Positions 1 through 8,605 of a stretch of 18,566 nucleotides of DNA are shown piece by piece. Every line of letters starts with the position of its first letter. Position 1 is the stretch's first letter. Both the position numbers and the translations under genes were made by a program. The stretch lies in contig DBWR01000008.1 in the NCBI GenBank assembly GCA_002309305.1, positions 26,307-44,872 of the forward strand. The letters are read 5' to 3'. The notes below the pieces were generated by a model. That model was not told where the DNA came from, did not search any database, and worked only from the letters and a program-made list of their open reading frames with translations. Source of the stretch: Treponema sp. UBA1233. GTDB taxonomy: Bacteria > Spirochaetota > Spirochaetia > Treponematales > Treponemataceae.

Positions 1-812
1 ATTTTTTCGTCAAGATTCTGAAGTGGAATCAGCAGGAAGTCTTCGCCAGTGTCGTTTGCATCTTCACCGAAAACCCCCGAAAGAAAAGTATATCCGTTCA
101 ATTCTTCCAAAAGATTTAATTCTGTGGAACGGTCTGCCACGGTGATTGCCTTGTCCAGGCCATAGTGAGCAATTACTTCGTCCGAGAAAAATGATTTTAC
201 GTCATCGGTGTCAAAGGTAACAAAACGGTAAGGCATAAGTTCATCAAGAGAGAGGCTTTGCTTTTTTGCAAGCGGATGGTTTTTGTGGAGGTAAACAAAA
301 GCGTTGCATTCAGTAAGGTGGTGGAATTCAAGATTGCCCGACCTGAGTGCTTTTGAAATTTCCTGGCGGTTTGAATCGCTCAAGTAGAGGATGCCCAGCT
401 CGCTTTTTCCCAGGGCTACGTCTTCGATAACACCTGAAGCCTTTTTTTCCCTAAAGGCAAAGTCATAGGAATCTTTGGAAAACTTCCTCACGATTTCCAC
501 AAAGGCAGTGCGGGCAAAGGCATAGTATAGCGCGGAAACAGAAAATGATTTTTTCTCTCTGTCAGAATGCTTTTTCATCAGCTCTTCATATTGGGCGTAA
601 AGATTTCCCGCATCCCTAATAAAGTCTTCACCCCTTTCGGTTGCCTTTACACCGCGTGGAGTCCTGTGGAAGATTTCAAAACCCAGCTCCCATTCCGCAT
701 CATGGATGGAAGATGTAAGTGAAGGCTGTGATATAAAAAGTTTTTCCGATGCCTTATTCAATGATCCGGCTTCCGCCACACCGAGAATATAGCGTATCTG
801 CTGCAGCGTCAT
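1..812 (-). CDS. LysR-type transcriptional regulator (partial, C-terminus off the left edge)
   Basis: The reverse strand reads open from ATG at 812 to the window edge, giving about 270 residues without a stop. Residues 1-62 form a typical LysR winged helix-turn-helix (MTLQQIRYILGVAEAGSLN, then SQPSLTSSI and a TERGEDF end). The rest fits the periplasmic-binding-like effector domain. LysR proteins are usually about 300 residues, so roughly 30 are missing. A strong promoter lies upstream at 866-894. The gene is divergent from the galactokinase/beta-galactosidase pair, the classic arrangement for a LysR protein that controls its neighbour, so galactoside control is a reasonable inference. The effector cannot be read from the sequence. 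Confidence 0.9.
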   Translation of the reverse strand, partial: MTLQQIRYILGVAEAGSLNKASEKLFISQPSLTSSIHDAEWELGFEIFHRTPRGVKATERGEDFIRDAGNLYAQYEELMKKHSDREKKSFSVSALYYAFARTAFVEIVRKFSKDSYDFAFREKKASGVIEDVALGKSELGILYLSDSNRQEISKALRSGNLEFHHLTECNAFVYLHKNHPLAKKQSLSLDELMPYRFVTFDTDDVKSFFSDEVIAHYGLDKAITVADRSTELNLLEELNGYTFLSGVFGEDANDTGEDFLLIPLQNLDEK

Positions 813-860
813 GTTTAATTCTCCAGCAATAAATTACCTTTATTTTCCCATTATATTACT

Positions 861-886
861 AGGGTATTATACTTTGTCTTTACCCT
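861..886. promoter_or_regulatory. Candidate LysR operator (inverted repeat AGGGTA-N14-TACCCT)
   Basis: Six-base perfect arms at 861-866 and 881-886 flank a 14-base spacer. The dyad covers the -10 box and much of the spacer of the lysR promoter, where an autoregulatory LysR site is expected. The symmetry is seen in the sequence; its function is inferred. Confidence 0.35.
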
Positions 887-894
887 CAAGTCAA
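866..894 (-). promoter_or_regulatory. Sigma70-type promoter for lysR
   Basis: On the reverse strand TTGACT (889-894) and TATAAT (866-871) are separated by exactly 17 bp. The predicted transcription start near 859 leaves a leader of about 46 nt before the ATG at 812. Confidence 0.75.
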
Positions 895-913
895 TGAGTT
901 GAGCCATATTAAC

Positions 914-942
914 TTGCTTTATGGCAGGAATCGTATTAAAAT
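914..942 (+). promoter_or_regulatory. Promoter for the galK/beta-galactosidase operon
   Basis: TTGCTT (914-919) and TAAAAT (937-942) lie 17 bp apart, with a predicted start near 949. It lies downstream of the in-frame TTG at 899, so the longer reading frame is unlikely to be the real start of galactokinase. Confidence 0.5.
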
Positions 943-979
943 ATCCTGCAGCATGAACTTAGTGGGGGGCAAGATAAAA

Positions 980-2179
980 ATGAAGAATGATTTGACTTCA
1001 AGAGAATATTCACCGGACGAACTTAAGGACGCTTTCATCAAGCTGTATGGTAAAAACGGAAAGGATGTAAGGGTCTATTCTTCTCCCGCCAGAATCAACA
1101 TAATCGGCGAGCACATAGACTACAACGGAGGCAAGGTTTTTCCTGCCTGCATCAACCGCTACCTTTATCTTGCACTAAGAAAGAGGAATGACTCAAAAAT
1201 CATTTACAACGACCTAAGGTTTCCGGGCAGCTACGAATTTGACTTGAGAGAGGCATTTGCCTATGACAAAAAAAATGACTATGCCAACTATCTTAACGGA
1301 ATCATTCATCAGCTTAAGGAAAGGGGCTTTATCTTTGACTCCGGCTTTGAGATCCTCATGGCATCCAACATCCCCTCCGGCAGCGGAATCTCTTCATCAT
1401 CTGCACTGGAATGCGGTTTTGCCTATGCCGTAACCGATACATTCGGCTTTAAGATGGACAGGATTGAAATTGCAAGGCTTGGACAGATGAGCGAGCATAA
1501 CTTCATGAACGTAAAATGCGGCATCATGGATCAGTTCATCATTTCAACAGGCAAAAAGAATTATGCTAAGCTTTTGGACTGCGCCACACTTGAATATGAA
1601 TACGTTCCCCTTGAACTCGGCGACTACAAATTCGTCGTGATGAACACAAACAAAAAGAGGACCCTCGCCGACTCAAAATACAACGAGCGTCGGTCACAAT
1701 GCGAAAAGGCATTAAAAATTCTGCAGGACAGTGGGCTAAAGATTTCCGCCCTATGCCAGCTTACTCCGGACAAATGGGAGCAAGTTTCCGACCTTGTATC
1801 CGACCCCACATTAAACAAAAGGGCAAGACACTGCATTTACGAAAACCAGCGTGTAATCGACGCCGCCACCACACTCAGACAGGGTGACCTTGAAAACCTT
1901 GGAAAGCTTTTATGCCAAAGCCACAAGTCATTAAAGGAAGACTATCAGGTGACGGGAATTGAACTGGACACCCTTGCCGAAACCGCCCAAAAACAGGAGG
2001 GCTGCCTTGGTGCCAGAATGACGGGAGCGGGATTCGGAGGCTGTGCCATCGCCCTGGTTCACAGGGACAAAATCGATGGCTTTATTGAAAATGTTCAGGC
2101 CGCATATTCTCATGCAATCGGATGGGAGGCGGGATTTTTCGTCTGCGGAACAGGAGACGGCGTATCTCTTGTCGGTTGA
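980..2179 (+). CDS. galK: Galactokinase
   Basis: This 399-residue protein phosphorylates alpha-D-galactose with ATP to galactose 1-phosphate, the first committed step of the Leloir pathway, in the cytoplasm. All three GHMP/galactokinase motifs are visible: the galactose signature at residues 36-51 (PARINIIGEHIDYNGG, with R38, E44 and D47), the ATP loop at 132-143 (PSGSGISSSSAL) and the C-terminal GARMTGAGFGGCA at 344-356. D184 in GIMDQ is the expected catalytic base. The start at 980 is chosen over upstream in-frame starts because it follows a G-rich ribosome site, begins close to the galactokinase signature at the family's usual distance, and lies downstream of the predicted promoter. The beta-galactosidase follows after 44 nt, so the pair forms an operon that frees and then activates galactose. 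No epimerase or uridylyltransferase gene is in the window. Confidence 0.95.
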   Translation: MKNDLTSREYSPDELKDAFIKLYGKNGKDVRVYSSPARINIIGEHIDYNGGKVFPACINRYLYLALRKRNDSKIIYNDLRFPGSYEFDLREAFAYDKKNDYANYLNGIIHQLKERGFIFDSGFEILMASNIPSGSGISSSSALECGFAYAVTDTFGFKMDRIEIARLGQMSEHNFMNVKCGIMDQFIISTGKKNYAKLLDCATLEYEYVPLELGDYKFVVMNTNKKRTLADSKYNERRSQCEKALKILQDSGLKISALCQLTPDKWEQVSDLVSDPTLNKRARHCIYENQRVIDAATTLRQGDLENLGKLLCQSHKSLKEDYQVTGIELDTLAETAQKQEGCLGARMTGAGFGGCAIALVHRDKIDGFIENVQAAYSHAIGWEAGFFVCGTGDGVSLVG

Positions 2180-2223
2180 TTGAACAATAGAAACAATGGA
2201 GATAGAGAAAAGGGAGCAATTTT

Positions 2224-4683
2224 ATGAAATCAATTTCACTCGATGAAAACTGGACTTTTAGGTGGGGCTATCTTGATTCCGTGGGAGGCCTTGAAAACGA
2301 TGAGGGCATTACGGTAAACCTTCCCCACGACGCCATGATCGGAACTCCGGTTTCAAGGGACTGCCCCTCAGGCTGTGACAGCGGATTTTTTTGTGGGGGC
2401 ATGTGCAATTACACAAAGTTTGTCTTTATCCCCGAAGAATGGAAGGACAAAAAGCTGGGGCTGAAATTTGACGGAGCCATGGCCAACGCTTCCGTAGACC
2501 TTAACGGCTGCAAGGTGGCCCACCAGAATTACGGATACGCTCCATTTTATGTTGACCTTACCCCCTACGTAACATTCGGTCAGGAAAACAGAATCACGGT
2601 GAACTTGAACACAGGATCGGCAAGCAGTTCACGCTGGTACACGGGACTGGGACTTTACCGCGGAGTAAAACTATGCACCGGTCCAAAAGTTTATCTTTGC
2701 GACGACGGCATCTACGCCTATACCGAAGGCCTTTCCGACGACCATGCATTCATCAGGGCTCAAGTTGAGGTTGCGAATGACAGTCCGGAAAACAGGCTTG
2801 TTGAAGTTACCGTAAATCTTTATCCTGAAGATGAAGGAAACGTAATTGCGGCCTCTTCCAAAACTACAGTCTATGTAGACGCAAACTCAAGGGAGACGGC
2901 CCACCTTTCAATCAACCTAAAAAATCCAAGGCTATGGGACTCTGACAACCCCAACCTCTACAGGCTTAAAGTTCAGGTCAAAAGCAAGGGAGAATACCGC
3001 ACACATCTTGAAGAAAGGGATGACATTGAAGCCGATGAGGGAGAGATTCTTTTTGGAGTAAGGACAATATCCGCAGATTCGGTCAGGGGTCTTTTGATAA
3101 ACGGAAAAAGCGTAAAGCTTAAGGGAGGCTGTCTGCACCACGACAATGGACTTTTGGGAGCGGTGTCACTTTACGAGCTTGAGGCAAGGAAAATCAAAAA
3201 GCTTAAAGAAGTGGGTTTCAACGCAATCAGGACGGCCCACAATCCCCCCTCATCAGTTTTGGTGGAGGCGTGCAACCGTCTGGGCATGTACATTTTCGAC
3301 GAGGCCTTTGACGCATGGGGAATCGGTAAGCGAGGAGGAGACTACAGCCAGCATTTTGAAGGTAACTGGAAAAAGGATTTGACCGCATTCATCAAAAGGG
3401 ACAGGAGCCATCCTTCCGTAATCATTTGGTCAACCGGAAACGAAATACCTGAGAGGGCTGGATTGGGTAAGGGCTACACAAAAGCAACGGAGCTTGCCAT
3501 GACCATCAAGGCGTTGGACGGATCAAGGCCTGTAAGCAACGGAATATGCTCGCTATGGAGCGGTTTGGACGACAAGCTTGCACAAGGACAATATCAGGCT
3601 CAAAACGTAAACACTGAATTCTACAGGAAGCTGTGGGAGCGTGTCACCGAGCCATTTACCAACGGACTTGACATCGTGGGCTACAACTACATGGAGGACC
3701 AGTATGAAAAAGACCACGAAATGTTCCCTCAGCGAGTAATTCTTGGATCTGAAAATTTCCCCAACCAGATAGGCTACCGCTGGCCCTTTATCGAAAGCCA
3801 TCCCTACGTAATCGGAGACTTTACCTGGACGGCATGGGACTATCTTGGAGAAGCGGGGGTCGGAAAGGCATTTTACGCGGACAAGAACGACCCAATCGTA
3901 AAAAAGCAGCCCTGGGAACTTATGCCCCAGCAGACTTCATTTTATCCCTACAGAACGGCGGAAGACGCGGACTATGACATTACCGGAAGACTTCTTCCTC
4001 AAGGCCAATACAGGAGCATTGTCTGGGGTTCAAAGGCGACTCACCTCTACACAAGACACCCCAAAGACTATGACAAGGTTGAGATGATGACCTTCTGGGG
4101 ATTTCCTCAGTATCAGAAAAACTGGAGCTATGCCGGATATGAGGGAAAGCCCGTAAAGATAGCGGTTTTCTCCAGAGCTCAGGAAGTAGAGCTTTTGATA
4201 AACGGAAAATCCATCGCAAGGAAAAATGTCAGCTTTGAAAGGCCCCTGCCCAATCTCGCCGAATTTGAAGCCCCCTACCAGCCGGGAAAAATAGAGGCGG
4301 TAAGTTATGCGGACGGAAAAGAGGTAAGCAGAGACACGCTTTTTACAGTGGGAAAGCCGGTGGAAATAAAACTGTCCCCCTCAAAAAAATCACTAAAAGC
4401 GGACGGTCATGACGCGGTATTTGTCATGATTGACCTTGTTGATGAAGAAGGAAGGACTGTGCCCGATGCGGAAATAAAGATAGACCTTGAAGTTCAGGGA
4501 TCGGCTCTTCTTGCGGGACTGGGAACAGGAAATCCCATAACCGACGAGGACTACACGGACTCAACGACGGTAAGCTACCATGGAAGGGCCTGTGCAATCC
4601 TCCGCTCCAGCTACAAATCCGGTGAAACAAAAGTTACGGTATCGGCAGCTGGATTGGAGCCAAAGACATTAGTTCTTGAATAA
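2224..4683 (+). CDS. Glycoside hydrolase family 2 beta-galactosidase (with DUF4982-type and C-terminal Ig-like domains)
   Basis: The 819-residue protein has the GH2 order: a jelly-roll sugar-binding domain (about 1-150, with NLPHDAMI and a GLGLYRGVKL motif), an Ig-like domain, then the TIM barrel. The barrel shows LKGGCLHHDNG (299-309), NAIRTAHNPPS (333-343), the acid/base Glu407 in STGNE and the nucleophile Glu510 in LGSEN. A DUF4982-like segment (about 630-700) and a final Ig-like domain (about 710-815) follow. There is no signal peptide, so it should act in the cytoplasm on imported disaccharides or oligosaccharides. The start has a good ribosome site (AAGGGAG). Galactosidase rather than glucuronidase or mannosidase activity is inferred from the adjacent galK and is not proved by the motifs. 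The 3' end overlaps the converging cysteine synthase gene by 15 bp. Confidence 0.88.
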   Translation: MKSISLDENWTFRWGYLDSVGGLENDEGITVNLPHDAMIGTPVSRDCPSGCDSGFFCGGMCNYTKFVFIPEEWKDKKLGLKFDGAMANASVDLNGCKVAHQNYGYAPFYVDLTPYVTFGQENRITVNLNTGSASSSRWYTGLGLYRGVKLCTGPKVYLCDDGIYAYTEGLSDDHAFIRAQVEVANDSPENRLVEVTVNLYPEDEGNVIAASSKTTVYVDANSRETAHLSINLKNPRLWDSDNPNLYRLKVQVKSKGEYRTHLEERDDIEADEGEILFGVRTISADSVRGLLINGKSVKLKGGCLHHDNGLLGAVSLYELEARKIKKLKEVGFNAIRTAHNPPSSVLVEACNRLGMYIFDEAFDAWGIGKRGGDYSQHFEGNWKKDLTAFIKRDRSHPSVIIWSTGNEIPERAGLGKGYTKATELAMTIKALDGSRPVSNGICSLWSGLDDKLAQGQYQAQNVNTEFYRKLWERVTEPFTNGLDIVGYNYMEDQYEKDHEMFPQRVILGSENFPNQIGYRWPFIESHPYVIGDFTWTAWDYLGEAGVGKAFYADKNDPIVKKQPWELMPQQTSFYPYRTAEDADYDITGRLLPQGQYRSIVWGSKATHLYTRHPKDYDKVEMMTFWGFPQYQKNWSYAGYEGKPVKIAVFSRAQEVELLINGKSIARKNVSFERPLPNLAEFEAPYQPGKIEAVSYADGKEVSRDTLFTVGKPVEIKLSPSKKSLKADGHDAVFVMIDLVDEEGRTVPDAEIKIDLEVQGSALLAGLGTGNPITDEDYTDSTTVSYHGRACAILRSSYKSGETKVTVSAAGLEPKTLVLE

Positions 4684-5646
4684 GTCGGTAGAAAGATATC
4701 TAAGTCCTGTGTCAGGGAAAACAACAACAATATTCTTTCCTTCAAACTCCGGACGTTTTGCAATTTCTGTAGCTCCCCACAATGCCGCACCGCTTGAGTT
4801 ACCAACCAATACGCCGTCTGTTTTTGCAACCGTTCTGGCCGCCTCAAAAGATGGCTTTACTGTGGCAGAAAGAACCTCATCATAAACTCCGCTTGTGTCA
4901 CGCAAAGTGATTGGAACACGTTCGTTTGGAACTTCGGTAAAGTTGTGGATTCCAGTCAGGGCACCTGCGTCCAATGCAGGTTCAACGGCTATGACCTTTA
5001 CGTCCTTGCTTTGGGCCTTGATGTAATCGCTTATGCCACGGATTGTACCGCCTGTTCCTACCGCACTTACCACTGCCGCCAAATCTCCACCTGTCTGCTC
5101 CCAGATTTCAACTCCGGTAGTATCATGATGTGCTGTTGGATTCAGAGGGTTTATCATCTGGTCAACGAAGAAGATGCTGTCACCTGCAGTTTGCCTGTCA
5201 CGGATATGCTGCTTTAATATGTTGGTTGCCGCCACAAAGTCGTTGTTGGTCGCCTTGAGTTCTTCCTGCAATTCCGGAACCTCGCTGATTTTCTGTACGT
5301 TTGCGCCAAATGCCTTCATCACCTGGAGGCGTTCCTGACTTACTCCTTCCTGAAGATAGATCTGAACCTTATAGCCTTTCATCGCACCGATTGCGCTTAC
5401 TGCGATTCCCGTGTTTCCGCTGGTGTATTCGATGAGGGTTGTTACACCCGGCTTGATTTTTCCTTCGCGTTCTGCATCTTCAATTATGCGGAGAACAATC
5501 CTGTCCTTGATGCTTCCAATCGGGTTGAAGTATTCAACCTTTGCAAGTATGTGTGCCTTGAGCCCAAGTTTTTTTTCGTATCCATGAAGCCTTACAAGAG
5601 GTGTGTTTCCTACAAGCTCAGTTAATGAATCGTGTATCTTTGCCAT
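4669..5646 (-). CDS. cysK: Cysteine synthase (O-acetylserine sulfhydrylase, PLP-dependent)
   Basis: The 325-residue protein makes L-cysteine from O-acetylserine and sulfide. Visible motifs are NTPLVRL (14-20), the PLP lysine K47 in NPIGSIKDR, the substrate loop TSGNTG (75-80) that binds the substrate carboxylate, and the phosphate loop GTGGT (197-201). The ribosome site GGAGG precedes the ATG at 5646. It is the last gene after the two nitrogenase-like genes, 119 nt downstream, and no clear promoter is seen in that gap, so co-transcription is likely. In several organisms the CysK active site also docks the C-terminal Ile of partner proteins. The nearby Rrf2 regulator ends in such a tail, so a second, regulatory role is plausible here. 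It could instead be a CysM-type enzyme; the reaction class is certain, the isoform is not. Confidence 0.93.
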   Translation of the reverse strand: MAKIHDSLTELVGNTPLVRLHGYEKKLGLKAHILAKVEYFNPIGSIKDRIVLRIIEDAEREGKIKPGVTTLIEYTSGNTGIAVSAIGAMKGYKVQIYLQEGVSQERLQVMKAFGANVQKISEVPELQEELKATNNDFVAATNILKQHIRDRQTAGDSIFFVDQMINPLNPTAHHDTTGVEIWEQTGGDLAAVVSAVGTGGTIRGISDYIKAQSKDVKVIAVEPALDAGALTGIHNFTEVPNERVPITLRDTSGVYDEVLSATVKPSFEAARTVAKTDGVLVGNSSGAALWGATEIAKRPEFEGKNIVVVFPDTGLRYLSTDLFKN

Positions 5647-5670
5647 TTTAGTTCCTCCATTTATCTTGTT

Positions 5671-5751
5671 GCCCTGGGGGCGTTGCGGGGGATGCCCCCG
5701 CTAGAAGGGGTAGGGAGCAACGAAGTGCGACCGAGGGGAAGACTTTCCCCT
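5671..5751. repeat. GC-rich REP-like palindromic intergenic element
   Basis: The gap between the nitrogenase-like alpha gene and cysK is much richer in G+C than its surroundings and carries two hairpins. One is GCGGGGG-ATG-CCCCCGC (5685-5701). The other is AGGGGAA-GACT-TTCCCCT (5734-5751). Between them lies GGGAGCAACGAAGTGCGACC (5713-5732). No U-run follows either stem, so a simple terminator is not supported. It looks like a dispersed REP-type unit, which only a genome-wide copy count can show. It may modulate the ratio of cysK to upstream message through RNA stability. Confidence 0.5.
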
Positions 5752-5765
5752 TTCCCTCCTGTTGT

Positions 5766-7238
5766 TTATTTCTTTGCCTCTTCCTTGATGAATTTGTCTG
5801 CGTTCTGCTCATACCACCACTTTGTATATGGAAGCTTGATGCGGGCTGCCAGATTCTTTTCAAAACTGCGGTTGGTTACTGTGTCGCGGATTAGCTTTGC
5901 AAAACTCAATGTTCCCTCATAACCGAATACCGTATATTCATCTGCAACGAATACTGCGGCGAATCCCTGCTTGATTGCCCAGACTGTTGTTCCTGGATGA
6001 CGGCTAAAATAAACGTCCGGCTTGTAGTGGTTCAGGATGTTCAGGACCTCGTAGTTCTGCTGGTCTGCAACCGCCACCTTCATGTCTGACGGTGAAGTTT
6101 TCAACAGGTGTTCGAGTGCCGGCGGAACCTTGCCGTTGTCATACTTGTAGTCGTAATGCCATGCCAGTGCATATTCAACTGTCATTCCAAATTCCTGAAG
6201 TACACGTGCAATCTCATATGTAAATCCAGGTCCCATTCCGATTACCGCACGAAGTCCCTTGAGCTGTTTCGTCACTTCTTCGATTTGTGGAATGAAAATC
6301 GCCCTCTGCTTTTCGATGTAGGCTTCAACTTCCGCACGCTTTCCGATTGCATCACCTATGCCACGGAGCCATGTTTCAAATCCCGTAACACCAGAGTGGT
6401 TGATCGTACGCACATAGGGCACGCCATATTTTTCTTCAAGTGCATTGCCAAGATATGTACCGAGGGTTCCACATATACAGACCGTAGCAAGTGCCTCGCT
6501 CAAATGGCTCAATTCTTCTATTGTGGAATTACAGTAAAGGAATTGAGGTTCTGCATCAAACACTTCGTTGAATATCTTTGTAATCTGAGGACGGGCGCTT
6601 TCGTAAAAGTTCTTTATGTTGATTGTGCGCCTCTTTTGTTTTGGCGGCTGAACTATTCCCTGCAGGACCGCGTGGTCGGAAATGTCAAAACCGCTTGCCC
6701 AGATTCGTGACTTGAATCCTTCGCAGTGAACGGGAATTACGGGTATGGGAAGTTCCGCATTCAAATCACTCGCAACACCGTCTACGTCTTCTCCAGTAAC
6801 ACCGGAAACACAGCTTGTGGAAACAAAGATTGCATCCGGCTTGTAGGCTTCGTAAGTGTGGAGGATGATTTTCCTCAAATCATTTGTTGCCCCGAAAACC
6901 GTGTCCTTTTCGTTCAAGTCCGTGCAGACAAAAACTGAGTTGGTGGTCTTGTTCACTCTGGCCGCAATCTGTCCGAATTTTACAGCATCGTTGCTTGCCA
7001 TTGCAGTACATCCGGCCGGTGCATGATAGACAACGGCAACATTCCTGATGGCGGCAAGGGCATTCAGGGCACATCCGGAAAGACATGAACTTGACTGGCT
7101 GAAACACCTTTCCCTGTTGCGGAGGGTTCCGTCTTCTGATTTGTTGACCAGCGTCTTTAGGTCACCGACAAAGCCCGTAATCGAACCAAGGCGGTTTTCA
7201 CGTATTGCTATATTTGCATTGCTAAAATTAAATGGCAT
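5766..7238 (-). CDS. Nitrogenase component 1-like oxidoreductase, alpha-type (NifD-like, not a dinitrogenase)
   Basis: The 490-residue protein belongs to the nitrogenase component 1 superfamily. P-cluster-type cysteines are kept: C52 or C56 (CLSGCALNAL), C77 (HAPAGC) and C143 (STSCVSG). TDLNEKDTVFG (106-116) matches the family's FxEKDxVFG segment, and CGTLGTYLGNALEEKYGVPY (256-275) matches the NifD cofactor-Cys region, so C256 corresponds to Cys275. By hand alignment with Azotobacter NifD the N2-reduction residues are gone: Gln191 is W180, His195 is D185, Arg96 is A85, and the cofactor ligand His442 falls near V431/A432 with no His. It may therefore carry a cofactor but should reduce something else. 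Its gene starts 15 nt after the beta-type gene ends, with a strong AGGAGG site, and cysK follows. Methylthio-alkane reductase-like C-S cleavage is one hypothesis. Confidence 0.85.
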   Translation of the reverse strand: MPFNFSNANIAIRENRLGSITGFVGDLKTLVNKSEDGTLRNRERCFSQSSSCLSGCALNALAAIRNVAVVYHAPAGCTAMASNDAVKFGQIAARVNKTTNSVFVCTDLNEKDTVFGATNDLRKIILHTYEAYKPDAIFVSTSCVSGVTGEDVDGVASDLNAELPIPVIPVHCEGFKSRIWASGFDISDHAVLQGIVQPPKQKRRTINIKNFYESARPQITKIFNEVFDAEPQFLYCNSTIEELSHLSEALATVCICGTLGTYLGNALEEKYGVPYVRTINHSGVTGFETWLRGIGDAIGKRAEVEAYIEKQRAIFIPQIEEVTKQLKGLRAVIGMGPGFTYEIARVLQEFGMTVEYALAWHYDYKYDNGKVPPALEHLLKTSPSDMKVAVADQQNYEVLNILNHYKPDVYFSRHPGTTVWAIKQGFAAVFVADEYTVFGYEGTLSFAKLIRDTVTNRSFEKNLAARIKLPYTKWWYEQNADKFIKEEAKK

Positions 7239-7253
7239 GTTTGTCCTCCTTTC

Positions 7254-8558
7254 CTACAGCTTCAGCTTGCTCATTGCGGCGGTGTAAATCTGTTCCAGCA
7301 AATGGAGTCCGCCGGAATATCCTGCTATGTGGTCGTTAATCACAAGTTTTTCGAGCATTGGATAGCTTACGTTTACATAGTGTGCGCCAAGTTCAAGTGC
7401 AAGCTTCTTTTCCCAGTTTGAACCTATGATGAGCGGTGTTCCTGCAAAATCAGCAGCCTTTATCTGTTCGTGTATGTCGTGTCCGTCCGTGGTGAACTGA
7501 ACTTCGGCTTTGATTCCGTAATTCAATTCCTTCAATTCATCCGAGATTTTCTGCTGAAATGACTTTGGAGCGTCATCGGTAATGAAAACTTTTTCCGGGA
7601 ACAGGCCCATGTCGTTTACAAGGAATTTCGTCACGGCAATCGTGTATTCGCTGTCACTTACAACGGTAAAGCGCTTTCCAAGAATTCTTGTTTCCAGAAG
7701 CGTGTCGGCAAAGCGTTCAATGTAATAGTAGAACTCTGCCTCTTTCTCTGTTATGACACGTTCAACCAGTTCCTTGTCCGCACCCGTAAATTCCTGTACC
7801 GCACGAAGGAACTTTGTTGTTTCCGTAGCACCAATTGGAAGCACGGGATACTGGAGCAGCTTGATTCCAAAACGGCGTTCAAGATACTTTGCACTGTCAA
7901 GGCCTGCCCATGGTGAAACAAGAATCGTAAACTCCGCGTTGGAAATCTTCTTGAGGTTTTCTAGGCCACGTCCAAAACCAAAAATCGTATTCGGCTTGAG
8001 TCCAATCGCAGAAATAAGGCTTTCGATTTCACGCAGGTTTCCAAGCCAGTACGGGTCCTGCTGAGGTGGAGCGACAAAGAGGTTTACAAGGCCCTTTTCC
8101 GTCTGTGGTTCAGCTTCAGCAAGATACTGTTCAAAAATCGACTTTAAAATCCAGTCATGGCCTACGTAATTGTTTCCCTTGAATCCCGGAGTCTTTGCCC
8201 AGATTACAGGTTTTTCCGCATCAGCAAAATTACCCGCAACTTCCTCAATGTCGTCACCGATTATTTCACCTGTACAGCCGGACAGAACCACAAACAGGTC
8301 TGCGTCGATAACCTTAAGGGCATTTTCTATAGTTGAACGGAGCTTTGCACTTCCTCCAAAAACAACTTCCTTTTCGCTGATAGACGTACATGGGAAAATG
8401 TTGGGACTGTAACGTCCTGACGTTCCATTGTTGTCATTTAATTTTGCCGCACATCCCGGTCCGGAATGCAAAATCGGAATTGCACCGGTAATTGCCTGAA
8501 CAGTCTGCATTGCCGCAAGCGCACACTTATAACGCGGTTGGTCCAGAATCTTTGCCAT
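7254..8558 (-). CDS. Nitrogenase component 1-like oxidoreductase, beta-type (NifK-like)
   Basis: This 434-residue protein has the NifK-type cysteines C12 (QPRYKCALA), C36 (HSGPGCA) and C95 (LSGCTGEIIGDD), which would complete a P-cluster with the alpha partner. It also has the family's SEKEVVFGG segment (61-69). It lacks the long N-terminal region of true NifK, which is about 520 residues. It is the first gene of the leftward operon, with a GAGGAG ribosome site and a predicted leader of about 48 nt. The order, beta-type before alpha-type, is the reverse of nifDK. No NifH-like reductase, NifB or NifEN is in the window, so an electron donor and cofactor maturation would have to be encoded elsewhere. 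Expected to form an alpha2beta2 cytoplasmic complex with the product of 5766-7238. Confidence 0.83.
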   Translation of the reverse strand: MAKILDQPRYKCALAAMQTVQAITGAIPILHSGPGCAAKLNDNNGTSGRYSPNIFPCTSISEKEVVFGGSAKLRSTIENALKVIDADLFVVLSGCTGEIIGDDIEEVAGNFADAEKPVIWAKTPGFKGNNYVGHDWILKSIFEQYLAEAEPQTEKGLVNLFVAPPQQDPYWLGNLREIESLISAIGLKPNTIFGFGRGLENLKKISNAEFTILVSPWAGLDSAKYLERRFGIKLLQYPVLPIGATETTKFLRAVQEFTGADKELVERVITEKEAEFYYYIERFADTLLETRILGKRFTVVSDSEYTIAVTKFLVNDMGLFPEKVFITDDAPKSFQQKISDELKELNYGIKAEVQFTTDGHDIHEQIKAADFAGTPLIIGSNWEKKLALELGAHYVNVSYPMLEKLVINDHIAGYSGGLHLLEQIYTAAMSKLKL

Positions 8559-8586
8559 AATTGCTCCTCTATTTAATCCATGTTAA

Positions 8587-8605
8587 ACCTATTGACTTAC
8601 TAGGT
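8587..8605. promoter_or_regulatory. Operator A, probable Rrf2-family binding site
   Basis: ACCTATTGACTTACTAGGT is an imperfect dyad (ACCTA-N9-TAGGT) overlapping the -35 box of the rightward promoter. It is also the left arm of an 18-bp inverted repeat (8588-8605 against 8628-8645, one mismatch). A CymR-like Rrf2 regulator is encoded in the operon it would control, which makes it the obvious ligand (inference). Confidence 0.65.

Noticed and set aside
866..894. Third Rrf2 operator upstream of lysR (ATTGACTT followed by GGGTAA resembles operator A)
   Set aside because: Most of the match is the -35 box itself and the dyad is not complete, so chance similarity of promoters is enough to explain it.
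899..979. Longer galactokinase start at TTG 899
   Set aside because: The added 27 codons overlap the predicted promoter, do not resemble galactokinase, and the ATG at 980 has the better ribosome site and position.
6108..6710. 200-codon forward frame opposite the nitrogenase-like alpha gene
   Set aside because: It is antisense to a well-supported gene, with no recognisable motifs or ribosome site.
5766..8558. Calling the pair nifD and nifK (nitrogen fixation)
   Set aside because: Key N2-reduction residues are missing in the hand alignment, gene order is reversed, and no other nif gene is present.
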